Below, one piece after another: positions 13,250-24,800 of a DNA stretch of 64,000 bases. Source of the DNA: Mycobacterium decipiens (GTDB taxonomy: Bacteria; Actinomycetota; Actinomycetes; Mycobacteriales; Mycobacteriaceae). Within the stretch, counting starts at the first letter, position 1. The number at the start of each line of letters is the position of its first letter. Below the pieces are notes generated by a model. It was not told the DNA's origin and did no database searches. It saw only the letters and a program-made list of their open reading frames with translations. The position numbers and the translations under genes are program-made. The DNA is taken from contig NZ_OY970459.1 of the NCBI RefSeq assembly GCF_963853665.1, positions 2,976,001 to 3,040,000 of the forward strand, in the 5' to 3' direction.

Positions 13250-15847
13250 CTAACGAGGCACGTTGCCGCTCCGGTCACCCGTCGGGAACGGCCGCCCATC
13301 CTCGGCAGCCAGCTCAAGCACATGAATCTCCCCCGTGGTGCCGTCGACCTCGACCAGCGCTGCGGGCGGTAGAAACCGGGTAGCCCCTTGGGCGTCGACC
13401 ACACAGGGGAATCCGAACTCGCGCGCGACCACCGCGGCATGCGACATCGGGCCGCCGAGCTCGGTCACCACGGCGGCGGCGTAGCAGAAGGCGGCGGTGT
13501 AGCCGACATCGGTCACCTCGGCGACCAGAATCTCGCCGGGTTGCAGGTCGTCGATGGTCTCCGGGCGCACGATCCGAACCCGGCCGCGGACCCGTCCACC
13601 GCAGACGCCGACTCCGTGGAGGGTGTCCCCGGCCACCAGCGCCACCGACGCCGTGGCCGACGGCTCCCAGCTGCCGCTGAACACGGCGGGCGGAACGACG
13701 GCGGCCAATCTGCGTTGTTCGGCTCGGCGCCGGGCCACCAGCGCAGAAACGTCGGCCGGCAGCGCGTCGAGTTCGTCGACCAACAGGTAAAACACGTCGT
13801 CCGGCGTGCCGAGGACGCCGGACTCGGTCAGCCGGCGCCCGTACTCACGCAGCAGAGAACGCAGCACCCAGATGGCGCGCACCATCTTGTCGCGGCGGAC
13901 TTCCCGGTCCCGGAGTTGGCGCGCCGCCAGCAACGCAACGGGCTTGGCCCGCAACGGAATCACCGGCGTCGGTGGCTGCGGCGTAGGCACGGCGCTCAAC
14001 GTCTTGGCCACCATCCGCACCAGCAACTCGGGGTTGTCGGCATAGCTGGTCGATGCCATCTCGACCTCGGCCGGGCCACGGTGCCCGATCAACGCCAGCT
14101 CGGCCAGCACCGCGGAATGAAACTCCGGTGCCTCAACCGCCAGCTTGTCGAGGCGCTCCCCCGGCTCGGCCAGCAGCCGAGACACGGCCGGGTCGCGCCG
14201 CGCCGCGGCCACCAGCCGCTGCACCGCCTCCACCGATCGCGCGCTGACCAGTTCCGGCCCGACCGCCGGCGCGGTGTCTCGGCCGCACAAGCCACGCAGC
14301 AACACGTTGAACGCGGCGCACAGCATGAATGACCCGGATGCCAAAACCCAGCCGTGCACGACGTGGTCGCGCGCCAACCCGATCAGGCTCAGCAATCGGC
14401 GATCGTCCAGCGCTGTGCGGTCGTCTCCGGCCAGACGCTCCAGGCGATCGACATCGGCGACGTAGGCGTTGGTGTCACGGGGTGAGCCGGCGGACAAACC
14501 CACCAGGTTGACGCCGAACACCCCGATATTGCGCAGGGTGCGCAACTGCTTGCCAGCGCGGCTGGGTTCCGACGGCGGACGCTCCTCGCCAAAGATGGGC
14601 AGCGAAGCCATGCTGGGTCCGAAGAACCCGCTATTGCCGACGATGGTCGCAGGCTTGGCGAACGGCACGGTTTCCGCCATGAAATGCGCCGACGTGATGG
14701 CCCCATAGAGCCGGTGGGCGAACACCGCGACGGTCCGCATGGCGATCTCCCGCTGGATTACCCCACCGGGCCGCAGCCGTTCGGCGATTCCCACCCCGCC
14801 CGCACGCAGGCCGCGCACGGTCACCGATGCCGACGACGGCGAGAAGGGGCCGGGCAGCGCCTCCGACAAGTTGGTGGCCAGATACGTCGGGAATCGCGGG
14901 TCGATCGGAGTGTCGAACTCGCCGTTAACCCCTTCTGGGCCAGCCGGTCTGGGTAGCACTCCGTCTTGTGCCGGGGAGTCGGCCGCGGGGAGATCTTGGA
15001 TATTGGCCAGCCGCCAGGGCAGCGAAATCACACGCTTACCCAGGGACACTCGGCCGCGCACCGCCAGCGTGAAGTCTTCTAGGCATTCGTCGGCGTTCCA
15101 GGCCGGCTGGAATCCCCACTCGTCGCGCAGCTGCGTGACGTCCATCAGCGGCGCGGACTGCACAAGTTCGAATTCGGCGAACGACGCAACCCGCCGCCGC
15201 AGCGCTCCCGCACCCATCGACACCATGGGCCGCCCGAGTGCGGCGGCGATCTGACGCAACGTCAGCTCCCCCGGAGCAGCGAGATTAATTGGGCCGCTAT
15301 CGATTCCGGTATCCAGGATCGCACGGACCAATAGCCGAAGCGCATCGTCGGTGTGCACGACCTGTATCGCGCGATCAGCTGATCCGGCGGGGAACACCGG
15401 CTGAGCAAACAATCGGCGCACCCAGTTGTCGACGTTTCGGCCGACCATGAGCGCGCTGCGGATACCGACCCATTCCACCCCGGAGTTCACCAGCAGCTCT
15501 TCGAGGCGGGCTTCATGTCGGCCGTCGCTGGACGGCGGGGTGGACGTTGACACGATGCGCCGGGTTCCGGTCTTGGCCATCGCGTTGAGGACATTGGCGG
15601 TGCCGCCGATGTTGACATCGTCGTCTCGGCCGCGCGCCCACGCGCAGTGCGCGACGACGTCCGCGCCCGCTATGGCACGCTCAACCGCGGCGCCGTCCCG
15701 GATATCGGCGGCGACGAAATCAGCTGAACTCGGCCAGCTTTCCGGTCGATGGCGGGCGATTCCGGCGACCTCATGACCCTGGCTTAGCAACCTGGCGACG
15801 ACGCCGCGGCCAAGAACTCCGCTGGCCCCGGTGACCGCGATTCTCAC
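13250..15847 (-). CDS. SDR epimerase / PEP-utilizer swivel-domain fusion (Rv2047c-like)
   Basis: The protein has 865 residues, close to the roughly 854 of M. tuberculosis Rv2047c. The N-terminal 280 or so residues form an NAD(P)-binding extended SDR/epimerase domain (VTGASGVLGRG at the start). The C-terminal part has a PEP-utilising-enzyme phosphohistidine swivel domain, with the histidine in ELGGPMSHAAVVAREFG. I cannot identify the middle section. The GTG start at 15847 lies 10 bp downstream of the pks12 stop and begins exactly at the Rossmann strand, so the two genes are probably one operon. Its function is unknown. The position suggests a role in making or handling the mycoketide product, but nothing in the sequence proves it. 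Confidence 0.9.
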   Translation of the reverse strand: MRIAVTGASGVLGRGVVARLLSQGHEVAGIARHRPESWPSSADFVAADIRDGAAVERAIAGADVVAHCAWARGRDDDVNIGGTANVLNAMAKTGTRRIVSTSTPPSSDGRHEARLEELLVNSGVEWVGIRSALMVGRNVDNWVRRLFAQPVFPAGSADRAIQVVHTDDALRLLVRAILDTGIDSGPINLAAPGELTLRQIAAALGRPMVSMGAGALRRRVASFAEFELVQSAPLMDVTQLRDEWGFQPAWNADECLEDFTLAVRGRVSLGKRVISLPWRLANIQDLPAADSPAQDGVLPRPAGPEGVNGEFDTPIDPRFPTYLATNLSEALPGPFSPSSASVTVRGLRAGGVGIAERLRPGGVIQREIAMRTVAVFAHRLYGAITSAHFMAETVPFAKPATIVGNSGFFGPSMASLPIFGEERPPSEPSRAGKQLRTLRNIGVFGVNLVGLSAGSPRDTNAYVADVDRLERLAGDDRTALDDRRLLSLIGLARDHVVHGWVLASGSFMLCAAFNVLLRGLCGRDTAPAVGPELVSARSVEAVQRLVAAARRDPAVSRLLAEPGERLDKLAVEAPEFHSAVLAELALIGHRGPAEVEMASTSYADNPELLVRMVAKTLSAVPTPQPPTPVIPLRAKPVALLAARQLRDREVRRDKMVRAIWVLRSLLREYGRRLTESGVLGTPDDVFYLLVDELDALPADVSALVARRRAEQRRLAAVVPPAVFSGSWEPSATASVALVAGDTLHGVGVCGGRVRGRVRIVRPETIDDLQPGEILVAEVTDVGYTAAFCYAAAVVTELGGPMSHAAVVAREFGFPCVVDAQGATRFLPPAALVEVDGTTGEIHVLELAAEDGRPFPTGDRSGNVPR

Positions 15848-15857
15848 TGAGCTCGCC

Positions 15858-18800
15858 CTACTCGTCGTCGTCCATGAACGCCGCGTTGACCAGGTCATCG
15901 AGGTCCATGGCCGCGATGTCTTTTTCGGTGGTCGGCGCCTCGGCCTGAGCCGGACCGCTGCCATCGGTTTCGTTTGCCAACGCGAGCAACAGGTCCAGCA
16001 CTCCCGCCTGCCGCAGGCGCCTGACCGGAATGGATGCCACCACGCGCCGGATTTCGGCTTCCCCGGACGCAGCGGCCGGGGCGTCCTGCGGTGAGGAGCC
16101 AAGCAGCTCTCGATGCATGTAGCCGGCCAGCGCCGCGGAGTTGGGATAGTCGAAGATGAGAGTTGGCGAAAGGGCCAGGCCGGTAGCGGATTTGAGCCGG
16201 TTGCGCATTTCGACCGCGGTCAACGAGTCGAAGCCCAGCTCCTGGAACGCCCGATCCGGGTCGATCGCTTGCGCGCTGGTGTTGCCCAACACGGTGGCAA
16301 TGTGGGAGCGCACCAGGTCCAGCAGGATGGCGTGCTGCTCGTCTTCCGGGAGCCCTTCGAGACGTTGCAGCAACACAGATTTCGACTTCGCCGCGGCTAG
16401 TGAGTCGTCCACCTGGCGCCGTGTCGGCGCGTTGATCAGGTCGACGAACATCGGTGGCAACGTGCCCCCGTCGAACTTGACCTTCAACGCCGCGAAGTCG
16501 ATATGGGCGGGCAGCATGAACGGCTCGTCGACGATCATTGCGGTGTCGAGCAGTTGCAGGGCGTCGTCGGACGGCATCGCCACAATGCCGTCGCGGGCGA
16601 AGCGTTTGAGGTCCACCGTCGCCAAGCCGCCGGTCATGGCGCTGGCCTGGTCCCACAGACCCCAGCCCAGTGAGATGGCGGCCAGTCCGTGCGCCTGCCG
16701 GTGTACCGCCAGCGCGTCCAGGAATGAGTTGCCGGCCGCGTAGTTGGCCTGTCCCGACGACCCCACCAGCCCGGCCATCGACGAAAACATGACGAACGCC
16801 GAGACGTCCAGGTCGCGGGTCAGCTCGTGCAGGTTCCACGCCGCATCAACCTTGGCTCGTAGCACCGCTTCCATGCGCTCCCGCGTCAGTGAGGTCACCA
16901 CCGCGTCGTCGAGTGCGCCGGCGGTGTGGAGCACGGCCGACAACGGGTGCTGCACTCCGATATCGGCGATCACCTTGGCCAGCGCGGGTCGATCGGCCGC
17001 GTCACAGGCCACCACCTGCACCTGCGCACCGGCGGCACCCAACTCGGCCACCAGCTCCGCGGCCCCCGGCGCATCCGGGCCACGTCGGCTCACCAACACC
17101 AGCTGGCGCACCCCATGGCGAGTCACGACATGACGCGCCAACGCCGAACCCGCCATGCCGGTGCCACCGGTGATCAACACGGTGCCCGCCGCCCACGCAT
17201 CCGGCATCGTCATCACGACCTTGCCAATGTGACGCGCCTGACTCAGATAGCGCAACGCCGCAGGCGCCCGCCGCACATCAAACGTCGTCACCGGCAACGG
17301 CCGCAGCGCGTCATCGCCGAACAGCGCCGCCAGCTCGGCGAGGATCTGCTGAATGCGTTCCGGCCCCGCCTCAAACAGGTCAAAGGCGCGGTAGCGCACA
17401 CCGGCGTGCCGCTCGGCAACCTCGCCGGGGTCGCGGATGTCGGTCTTGCCCATCTCTAGGAAGATCCCGCCCGGCGCCACCAGACGCAGTGAAGCGTCCA
17501 CGAAATCACCGGCCAGCGAGTCCAACACCACATCCATGCCGTGGCCGCCGGTGACCGCCCGGAACTTGTCCTCGAACTCAAGACTGCGCGAATCGGAGAT
17601 ATGGTCGTCGTCAAAGCCCATGGCCCGCAAGGTGTCCCACTTACCCTTGCTGGCGGTGGCGAACACCTCCAACCCAAGATGCCGGGCCAGCTGCACCGCC
17701 GCCATCCCCACCCCACCGGCGGCGGCATGGATCAATACCCGCTGTCCCGGCTTAACCGCAGCCAGATCCGTCAGCGCGTAGTAGGCCGTGGCGAAGACCA
17801 CCGAAGTGGTGGCAGCCGCGGTGTACGACCATCCCGTCGGCACCTTGACCAGCAGGCGCTGGTCGGTGGTGGCGACGGTCCCGGTTCCCTCCGGGAACAG
17901 GCCCATCACCCGGTCGCCAACCGCGAAACCGCAATCCTCCGTGGCTGTTTCGAGTACAACGCCGGACGCCTCCACACCCATGACGGCATCCGGGTCCGGG
18001 TAGAGACCTAGCGCGATCATGACGTCCCGGAAATTGGCCGCGATGGCGGACAATCCCACTCGGACCTGCCCGGGCGCCAGCGGCGCGTCGGCGTCGGGAA
18101 TCGGTTCCAGCCGCAGATTCTCGAAGGTGCCAGCGGCAGTCATCCCCAGCCGCCACGGCCCGTCACCCGGCGGCACCAGCAGTCCGCTCACCGCACGGCT
18201 GCCGTGCACCCGGGCAGTGTAGACCTGATTATTGCGCCACAACACCTGCGGCTCACCGGCAGCCAGCACCGACGCTACGGCCCGATCATCAAGGGCCACA
18301 TCGGTATCGACCAGCACGATCCGGCCAGGATGCTCGGTCTGCGCCGACCGCACCAACCCCCACACGGCCGCACCCGCCAAATCGGTGACATCCTCGCCCG
18401 GCAATGCCACCGCACCTCGGGTCGTCACGACCAAGACCCCTGACCCGTCGCGGGCTAGCCACGACTGCAACACGTCCAGCATCGAACTGGTCGCCGCATA
18501 CACCCCCGCCACGACGTCACCGGCCACGGGCGCGGACTCGAACACCACCGTCGACAACTCATCCGTTGTCCCCCAGGCGCACACCGGTACCGGCTCTACC
18601 TCGGCCGACGGCTGTGCCGACCAGTTGACCTCGAACAGTCGGTCCGGCCCCGACCCGGACACCGCCGCGCGCAACTGCCGATCGGTCACGGGCCGGGCCA
18701 GCATGGAGGCCACCGACAGCACCGGCAAGCCCAATCCATCGGCCAACTCGATCGACACCGCCGACGGACCAACCGGCGCGATGCGCGCCCGCACCGCCGG

Positions 18801-21800
18801 CGCACCCGCGGCATGCAACGACACGCCCTGCCAGGAGAACGGCACCAACACCGAGCCTTGGTCCAACTCAGCGCTTTCGGTGCCCAAGATCACGGCATGG
18901 AGGGCGGCGTCCAGCATCACCGGATGAACCCCGAAGCCCGCGACCGACACCCCGGCATCCGCCGGCAACGCCACCTCGGCGAACATCTCATCGCCTCGGC
19001 GCCACATCGCGGTCAGTCCCCTAAACGCCGGGCCGTATCCGTACCCGCGCTCGGCCAACCGCTGGTAGCCGTCCGCCACCTCGACCGGGATGGCACCCAC
19101 CGGCGGCCACACCGACAAGTCTGCGGTCGGTTCCGCCGACCCGGGACTCAGCGCGCCCTCGGCGTGCAACAGCCAACCCGAGCCGACGTCACCATGCGAG
19201 TACACCGACACCCCGCGCACGCCAGACTCGTCTGGACCACTCACGACCACCTGCACCGCCACCGAGCCCGACTTCGGCAGGACCAGCGGCGCCGCCAAAG
19301 TCAGCTCGTCGAGCACTCCGCAGCCCACTTCGTCTCCAGCACGGATGGCCAACTCGACAAAGCCCGCTCCCGGGAAGATCGCCACACCGCCCACGGTGTG
19401 GTCGGTCAACCAGCCCTGCACACTGGGCGACAGCCGACCCGTCAGCACCACCCCGCCGGAGGCGGGCAGTTCCACCACCGCGCCCAGCAGCGCGTGCTCA
19501 CTGGCCGCCAGCCCCAAGCCGGCGGCGTCGGCCGCAACGCCGTCGCTGGACAGCCAGAACCGCCGCCGCTCAAACGCATACGTCGGTAGCTCGACAAAGT
19601 TCGCCTCGCCCGTCACCGCGCGCCAATCCACGTCCATACCGGCGACAAACCCTTGCGCGACGGCGGTGGTCAGCGTCACCGGCTCGGGGCGATCCTTGCG
19701 CAGCGCGGCCATCGTCAGTACCGGGACGTCCGGCAACGACTCTTCGATCGACGCCGTCAGGCCGCTGCTGGGGCCCACTTCAAAGAAGCGGCTAGCGCCG
19801 GCCGCTTGCCCGAAGCGCACGCTGTCGGCGAACCGCACCGCCTGCCGGACATGACTCGTCCAATAGGCCGCGGATCCGAAATCGTCGCCCGCCCGCTGCC
19901 CGGTTACGTTGGAGATGATCGGGATGACGGGCTGGCCGATGGCGAGTCCGGCAGCGACGGTTCCGAATTCGTCGATCATCGGATCCATCAACGACGAGTG
20001 GAAGGCGTGGGAAACCGCCAGTTGGTGGACTCGGCGGCCGTCGGCGCGGAGTTTGTCCGCCACCGCAGCCACGGCATTGTGCGCGCCAGAAATCACCACT
20101 GACGCCGGACCGTTAACGGCCGCGATATCAACCTCGGTACCCAGCAGAGGCCGCACTTCTTCTTCGGCGGCCGCCACGGCGAACATCGCCCCACCGACCG
20201 GGAGCGCCTGCATGAACCGGCCGCGGGCAGCCACCAGGACGGCAGCGTTCTCCAACGAGAGGACACCGGCGACATGCGCTGCCGTCAACTCGCCAACCGA
20301 GTGACCCATTACGAAATCGGGTCGTACGCCCCAGGATTCCAACAATCGGAATAGGGCGACTTCCACCGCGAACAATGCGGGTTGCGCGAATTCGGTGGTG
20401 TTCAACAGGTTTTCGTCGTGACCCCACATCACTTCGCGTAGTGGGCGCAGCAGGTGCCGGTCCAGTTCGCCCACCACGGTGTTGAATGCCTCGGCGAACA
20501 CCGGGTATCCGGTGTGCAGTCCCAGTCCCATGCCCAGTGATTGGGAGCCTTGGCCGGGGAAGACGAACACCGTCTTGCCCGCGGGCTGGGCAACACCGCG
20601 AACCACCGAACCACCCAGCACCGGAGAATCTGGGCCGGCCAACTCCGCCAACCCAGCCAACAACCCATCCCGATCGGCCCCGACAACCACCGCCCGATGC
20701 TCAAAACTCGAACGACCCGCCAACGACCACCCCACATCGGCAACATCAAGCCCGCCATGGCCACCCACATGCTCAGCCAATCGCGCCGCGGCCACCCCCA
20801 ACGCCGCCAACGACTTCGCCGAAACCACCCACGGCACCACCGGCGGCCGCACCCCAACCTCCCGCACCGCCGGCGCCGGGACAGCCTCCACAATCACATG
20901 CGCATTGGTGCCACTAATCCCAAACGACGACACCCCCGCCCGACGAACACCCTCGGCCGGCCAAGCCCGCGGCTGCGTCAACAACGACACCGCCCCCGCC
21001 GACCAATCCACATGCGGACTCGGCTCATCCACATGCAACGTCGCCGGCAACACCTCATGACGCATCGCCAACACCATCTTGATCACACCCGCCACCCCCG
21101 CAGCGGCCTGGGTATGACCCATATTCGACTTAATCGACCCCAACCACAGCGGCTCGGCTCGATCCTGCCCATAGGTGGCCAACAACGCCTGCGCCTCAAT
21201 CGGATCACCCAACGTGGTCCCGGTCCCATGACCCTCAACCACATCAACATCGGCCGCCGTCAACCCCGCATTGGCCAACGCCGCGCGCACCACCCGCTGC
21301 TGCGACGGACCATTCGGCGCGGTCAACCCATTGGAAGCACCATCCTGATTGACCGCCGTCCCCCGCACCACCGCCAACACCGGATGACCCAACCGCTGCG
21401 CATCCGAAAGCCGCTCCACCACCAACATCCCGCCGCCCTCGGAGAATCCGGTGCCGTCGGCCGCCCCGGCGTAGGCCTTGCACCGCCCGTCCGGGGACAA
21501 TCCGCGCCAGCGGCTGAATTCCACGAAAATGTCGGGCGTCGCGTTGATGGTGACGCCGCCGGCCAACGCCAAGTCGCACTCGCCCGACCGCAGCGACTGC
21601 ACCGCCATATGCAATGCCACCAGCGACGACGAACACGCCGTATCCACCGACACCGCCGGGCCCTCCAACCCCAGCACATAGGCCACCCGGCCCGACGCCA
21701 CGCTGGACAGCTGGCCGGTCAGGCGGAATCCTTCTATCGGCTCGGCGGAGAACATGCCGTAGCCCTGCGTCATTACCCCGGCGAACACACCGGTGGCGCT

Positions 21801-24800
21801 GCCCCGCAACCCATTCGGATCAATCCCGGCCCGCTCCAACGCCTCCCACGAGAGTTCAAGGAACATCCGTTGTTGCGGATCCATAGCCAAGGCCTCACTC
21901 GGTCCCACCCCGAAGAAGGCAGGGTCGAAATCACCGACACCGTCGACGAAGCCGCCGGTGCGGGTGTAGCAGGCGCCCGGGACGTCGGGATCCGGGTTGA
22001 ACAATCCGGCCAGGTCCCAGCCGCGGTCGGCCGGGAACTCGGAGAGCACGTCGCGGCCCTGAATCAACATCTGCCACATGTCGTCCGGAGAATCCACCGC
22101 CCCGGGATAACGGCAAGACATGCCGACGATCGCGATCGGGTCGTCAGCCGTCGCGCGCGCCACGGGTACTTGTGTGGCTTCTTGTGGGACGCCGGCAAGT
22201 TCGGCGCGGATATAGGAGGCCAGACCGTTGGGCGTCGGGTAGTCGAAGATGAGCGTGGGTGAGAGCGAAAGACCGGTAGCGGATTTGAGCCGGTTGCGCA
22301 TCTCGACCGCGGTCAACGAGTCAAATCCCAAGTCCTGGAATGCCTTGTCCGGGTCAATGCCCTCGGGCGTGATGTTGCCTAGCACCGTGGCGATGTGGGA
22401 GCGAACCAGGTCCAACACAACGGCGTGCTGCCCCGGTTCGGGCAGTCCGTGCAGACGCTGCGCGAGCGCCGATTTCGACTTCGCGGCGGCCAGCGAATCG
22501 TCAACCTGACGCCGTGTCGGCGCGCTGACCAGATCGGTGAACATGGACGGCACCGCGGCCGCATGTGCCCGCAGCGCGGTCAGGTCGATACGGGCAGGCG
22601 CGAGGAATGGCTGGTCGACAATCATTGCGGTGTCGAACAACTCCAGTGCCTCAGCCGTGGACAGCGCCAAGATCCCTTCGCGACCCAGCCGGGCCAGGTC
22701 TGCGGCGTCCAGGCCACCGGTCATGGCGCTGGCTTGATCCCACAGGCCCCACCCCAGCGACATTGCCGGCAACCCGTGAGCCCGCCGATGCACAGCCAAC
22801 CCATCGAGGAAGCAGTTCGCCGCCCCGTAATTGCCCTGGCCCGACGACCCGACGATCCCGGCCATCGACGAGAACATGACAAAAGCAGACACATTCAGGT
22901 CACGGGTCAACTCGTGCAGGTGCCACGCCGCGTCCACCTTGGCCCGCAACACCACATCAACCCGATCCGGTGTCAACGACGAAATCAAGGCATCGTCAAG
23001 CACTCCGGCCGCATGAATCACGCCCGACAGCGGATGCTGCACTCCGATGTCGGCGATGACCTTGGCCAGCGCCGCGCGATCGGCCGCGTCACAAGCCACT
23101 ACCTGCACCTGCGCACCGGCGGCACCCAACTCGGCCACCAACTCCGCGGCCCCCGGCGCATCCGGGCCACGTCGGCTCACCAACACCAGCTGGCGCACCC
23201 CATGACGAGTCACAACATGACGCGCCAACGCCGAACCCGCCATGCCGGTGCCACCGGTGATCAACACGGTTCCCGCACCCAGCGCACCACCCGGCCCAAA
23301 TGGCACGGTCATGACGACCTTGCCGACGTGACGTGCCTGACTCAGATACCGCAACGCCGCCGGCGCCCGCCGTACATCAAACGTCGTCACCGGCAGCGGC
23401 CGCAGCACGCCGGCGTCGAAGAGTTCGGCGAGTTCGAGCATGTATTGATGCATGCGGGGGCGGCCGGGTTCGAACAGATCGAAGGCCCGGTAGCGCACAC
23501 CCGGGTACTGCTGGGCGATCACACCGGGGTCACGGATGTCGGTCTTGCCCATCTCCAAGAACGCACCACCGGGTGCGACCAGACGCAGTGAAGCGTCCAC
23601 GAATTCACCGGCCAGCGAGTCCAGCACCACATCCATGCCGTGGCCGCCGGTGACCGCCCGAAACTTGTCCTCGAACTCAAGACTGCGTGAATCGGAGATA
23701 TGGTCGTCGTCAAAGCCCATGGCCCGCAAGGTGTCCCACTTACCCTTGCTGGCGGTGGCGAACACCTCCAACCCAAGATGCCGGGCCAGCTGCACCGCCG
23801 CCATCCCCACCCCACCGGTGGCGGCATGCACCAGCACCCGCTGTCCCGGCGTTACGTTGGCCAGGTGCACGAACGCGTAGTACGCGGTGGTGAAGACGGC
23901 TGATATTGCGGCGGCTTCCGCGTACGACCAGTCGGCGGGCATGGGAAGCAGCAGGCGGACGTCGCCGGCGACCAGCGTGCCGCTGCCGTCCGGAAAGAAT
24001 CCGAACACCGAGTCACCGACCGCGAATTCGTTGACTCCCGGGCCGACCTCGACGATCACGCCGGCGCCCTCGCCACCGAGCAACGCATCGTGGGTGAACA
24101 TGCCCAGGGTGATCATGATGTCGCGGAAGTTCGCGGCGATGGCACGGATGGCCACCCGAACCTGGCCGGGCCCCAACGGTGCATCGGCGTTGGGAACCGG
24201 CTCTAGCCGCAGATTTTCGAAGGTGCCGGAAGCGCTCAAACCCAACCGCCACGGCCCACCGGCCGGCGGTACCAAGATGCCCTCGGCCGCGCGGCTGCCG
24301 TGCACGCGTGCGGTGTACGCCTGTCCGCCCCGCAGCACGACCTGCGGCTCGCCAGCAGCCAGCGCTATCGCGACCGCCGAATCATCAAGCGGAGTATCGG
24401 AATCGACCAGCACGATCCGGCCCGGGTGCTCGGTCTGCGCCGACCGCACCAGCCCCCATACCGCCGCGCCGCCCAGGTCGGTGATGTCATCTCCCGCCAA
24501 CGCCACCGCACCCCGGGTCGCCACCACCAACACGCCCGACTCGTGACCGGTCAGCCAGGACTGCAGCGCAACCAGCGCTTGGTGGGTGCGCTGGTACGTT
24601 CCCGTGACCGGATCGTCATCAGCAGCAATGGATTCGAAGACCTGGTGCGGAGTCGTGTCAGCCGCGACCTGAACCCCCGGCGCCGGTGACCAAACCACCT
24701 CGAACAGCCGATCCGGGCCCGAGCCGGATACCACGGCGCGCAGCTGCCCTTCGGTCACCGGACGAGCCGCCATCGCGGTGACCGACAGAACCGGCAACCC

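Noticed and set aside
20541..22262. A 573-codon plus-strand open frame opposite pks12, repeated at 26622-28121
   Set aside because: It is antisense to the KS/AT regions, with Arg/His/Gln-rich nonsense content, and it is duplicated only because the pks12 repeat is. It is a shadow of GC-rich coding sequence.
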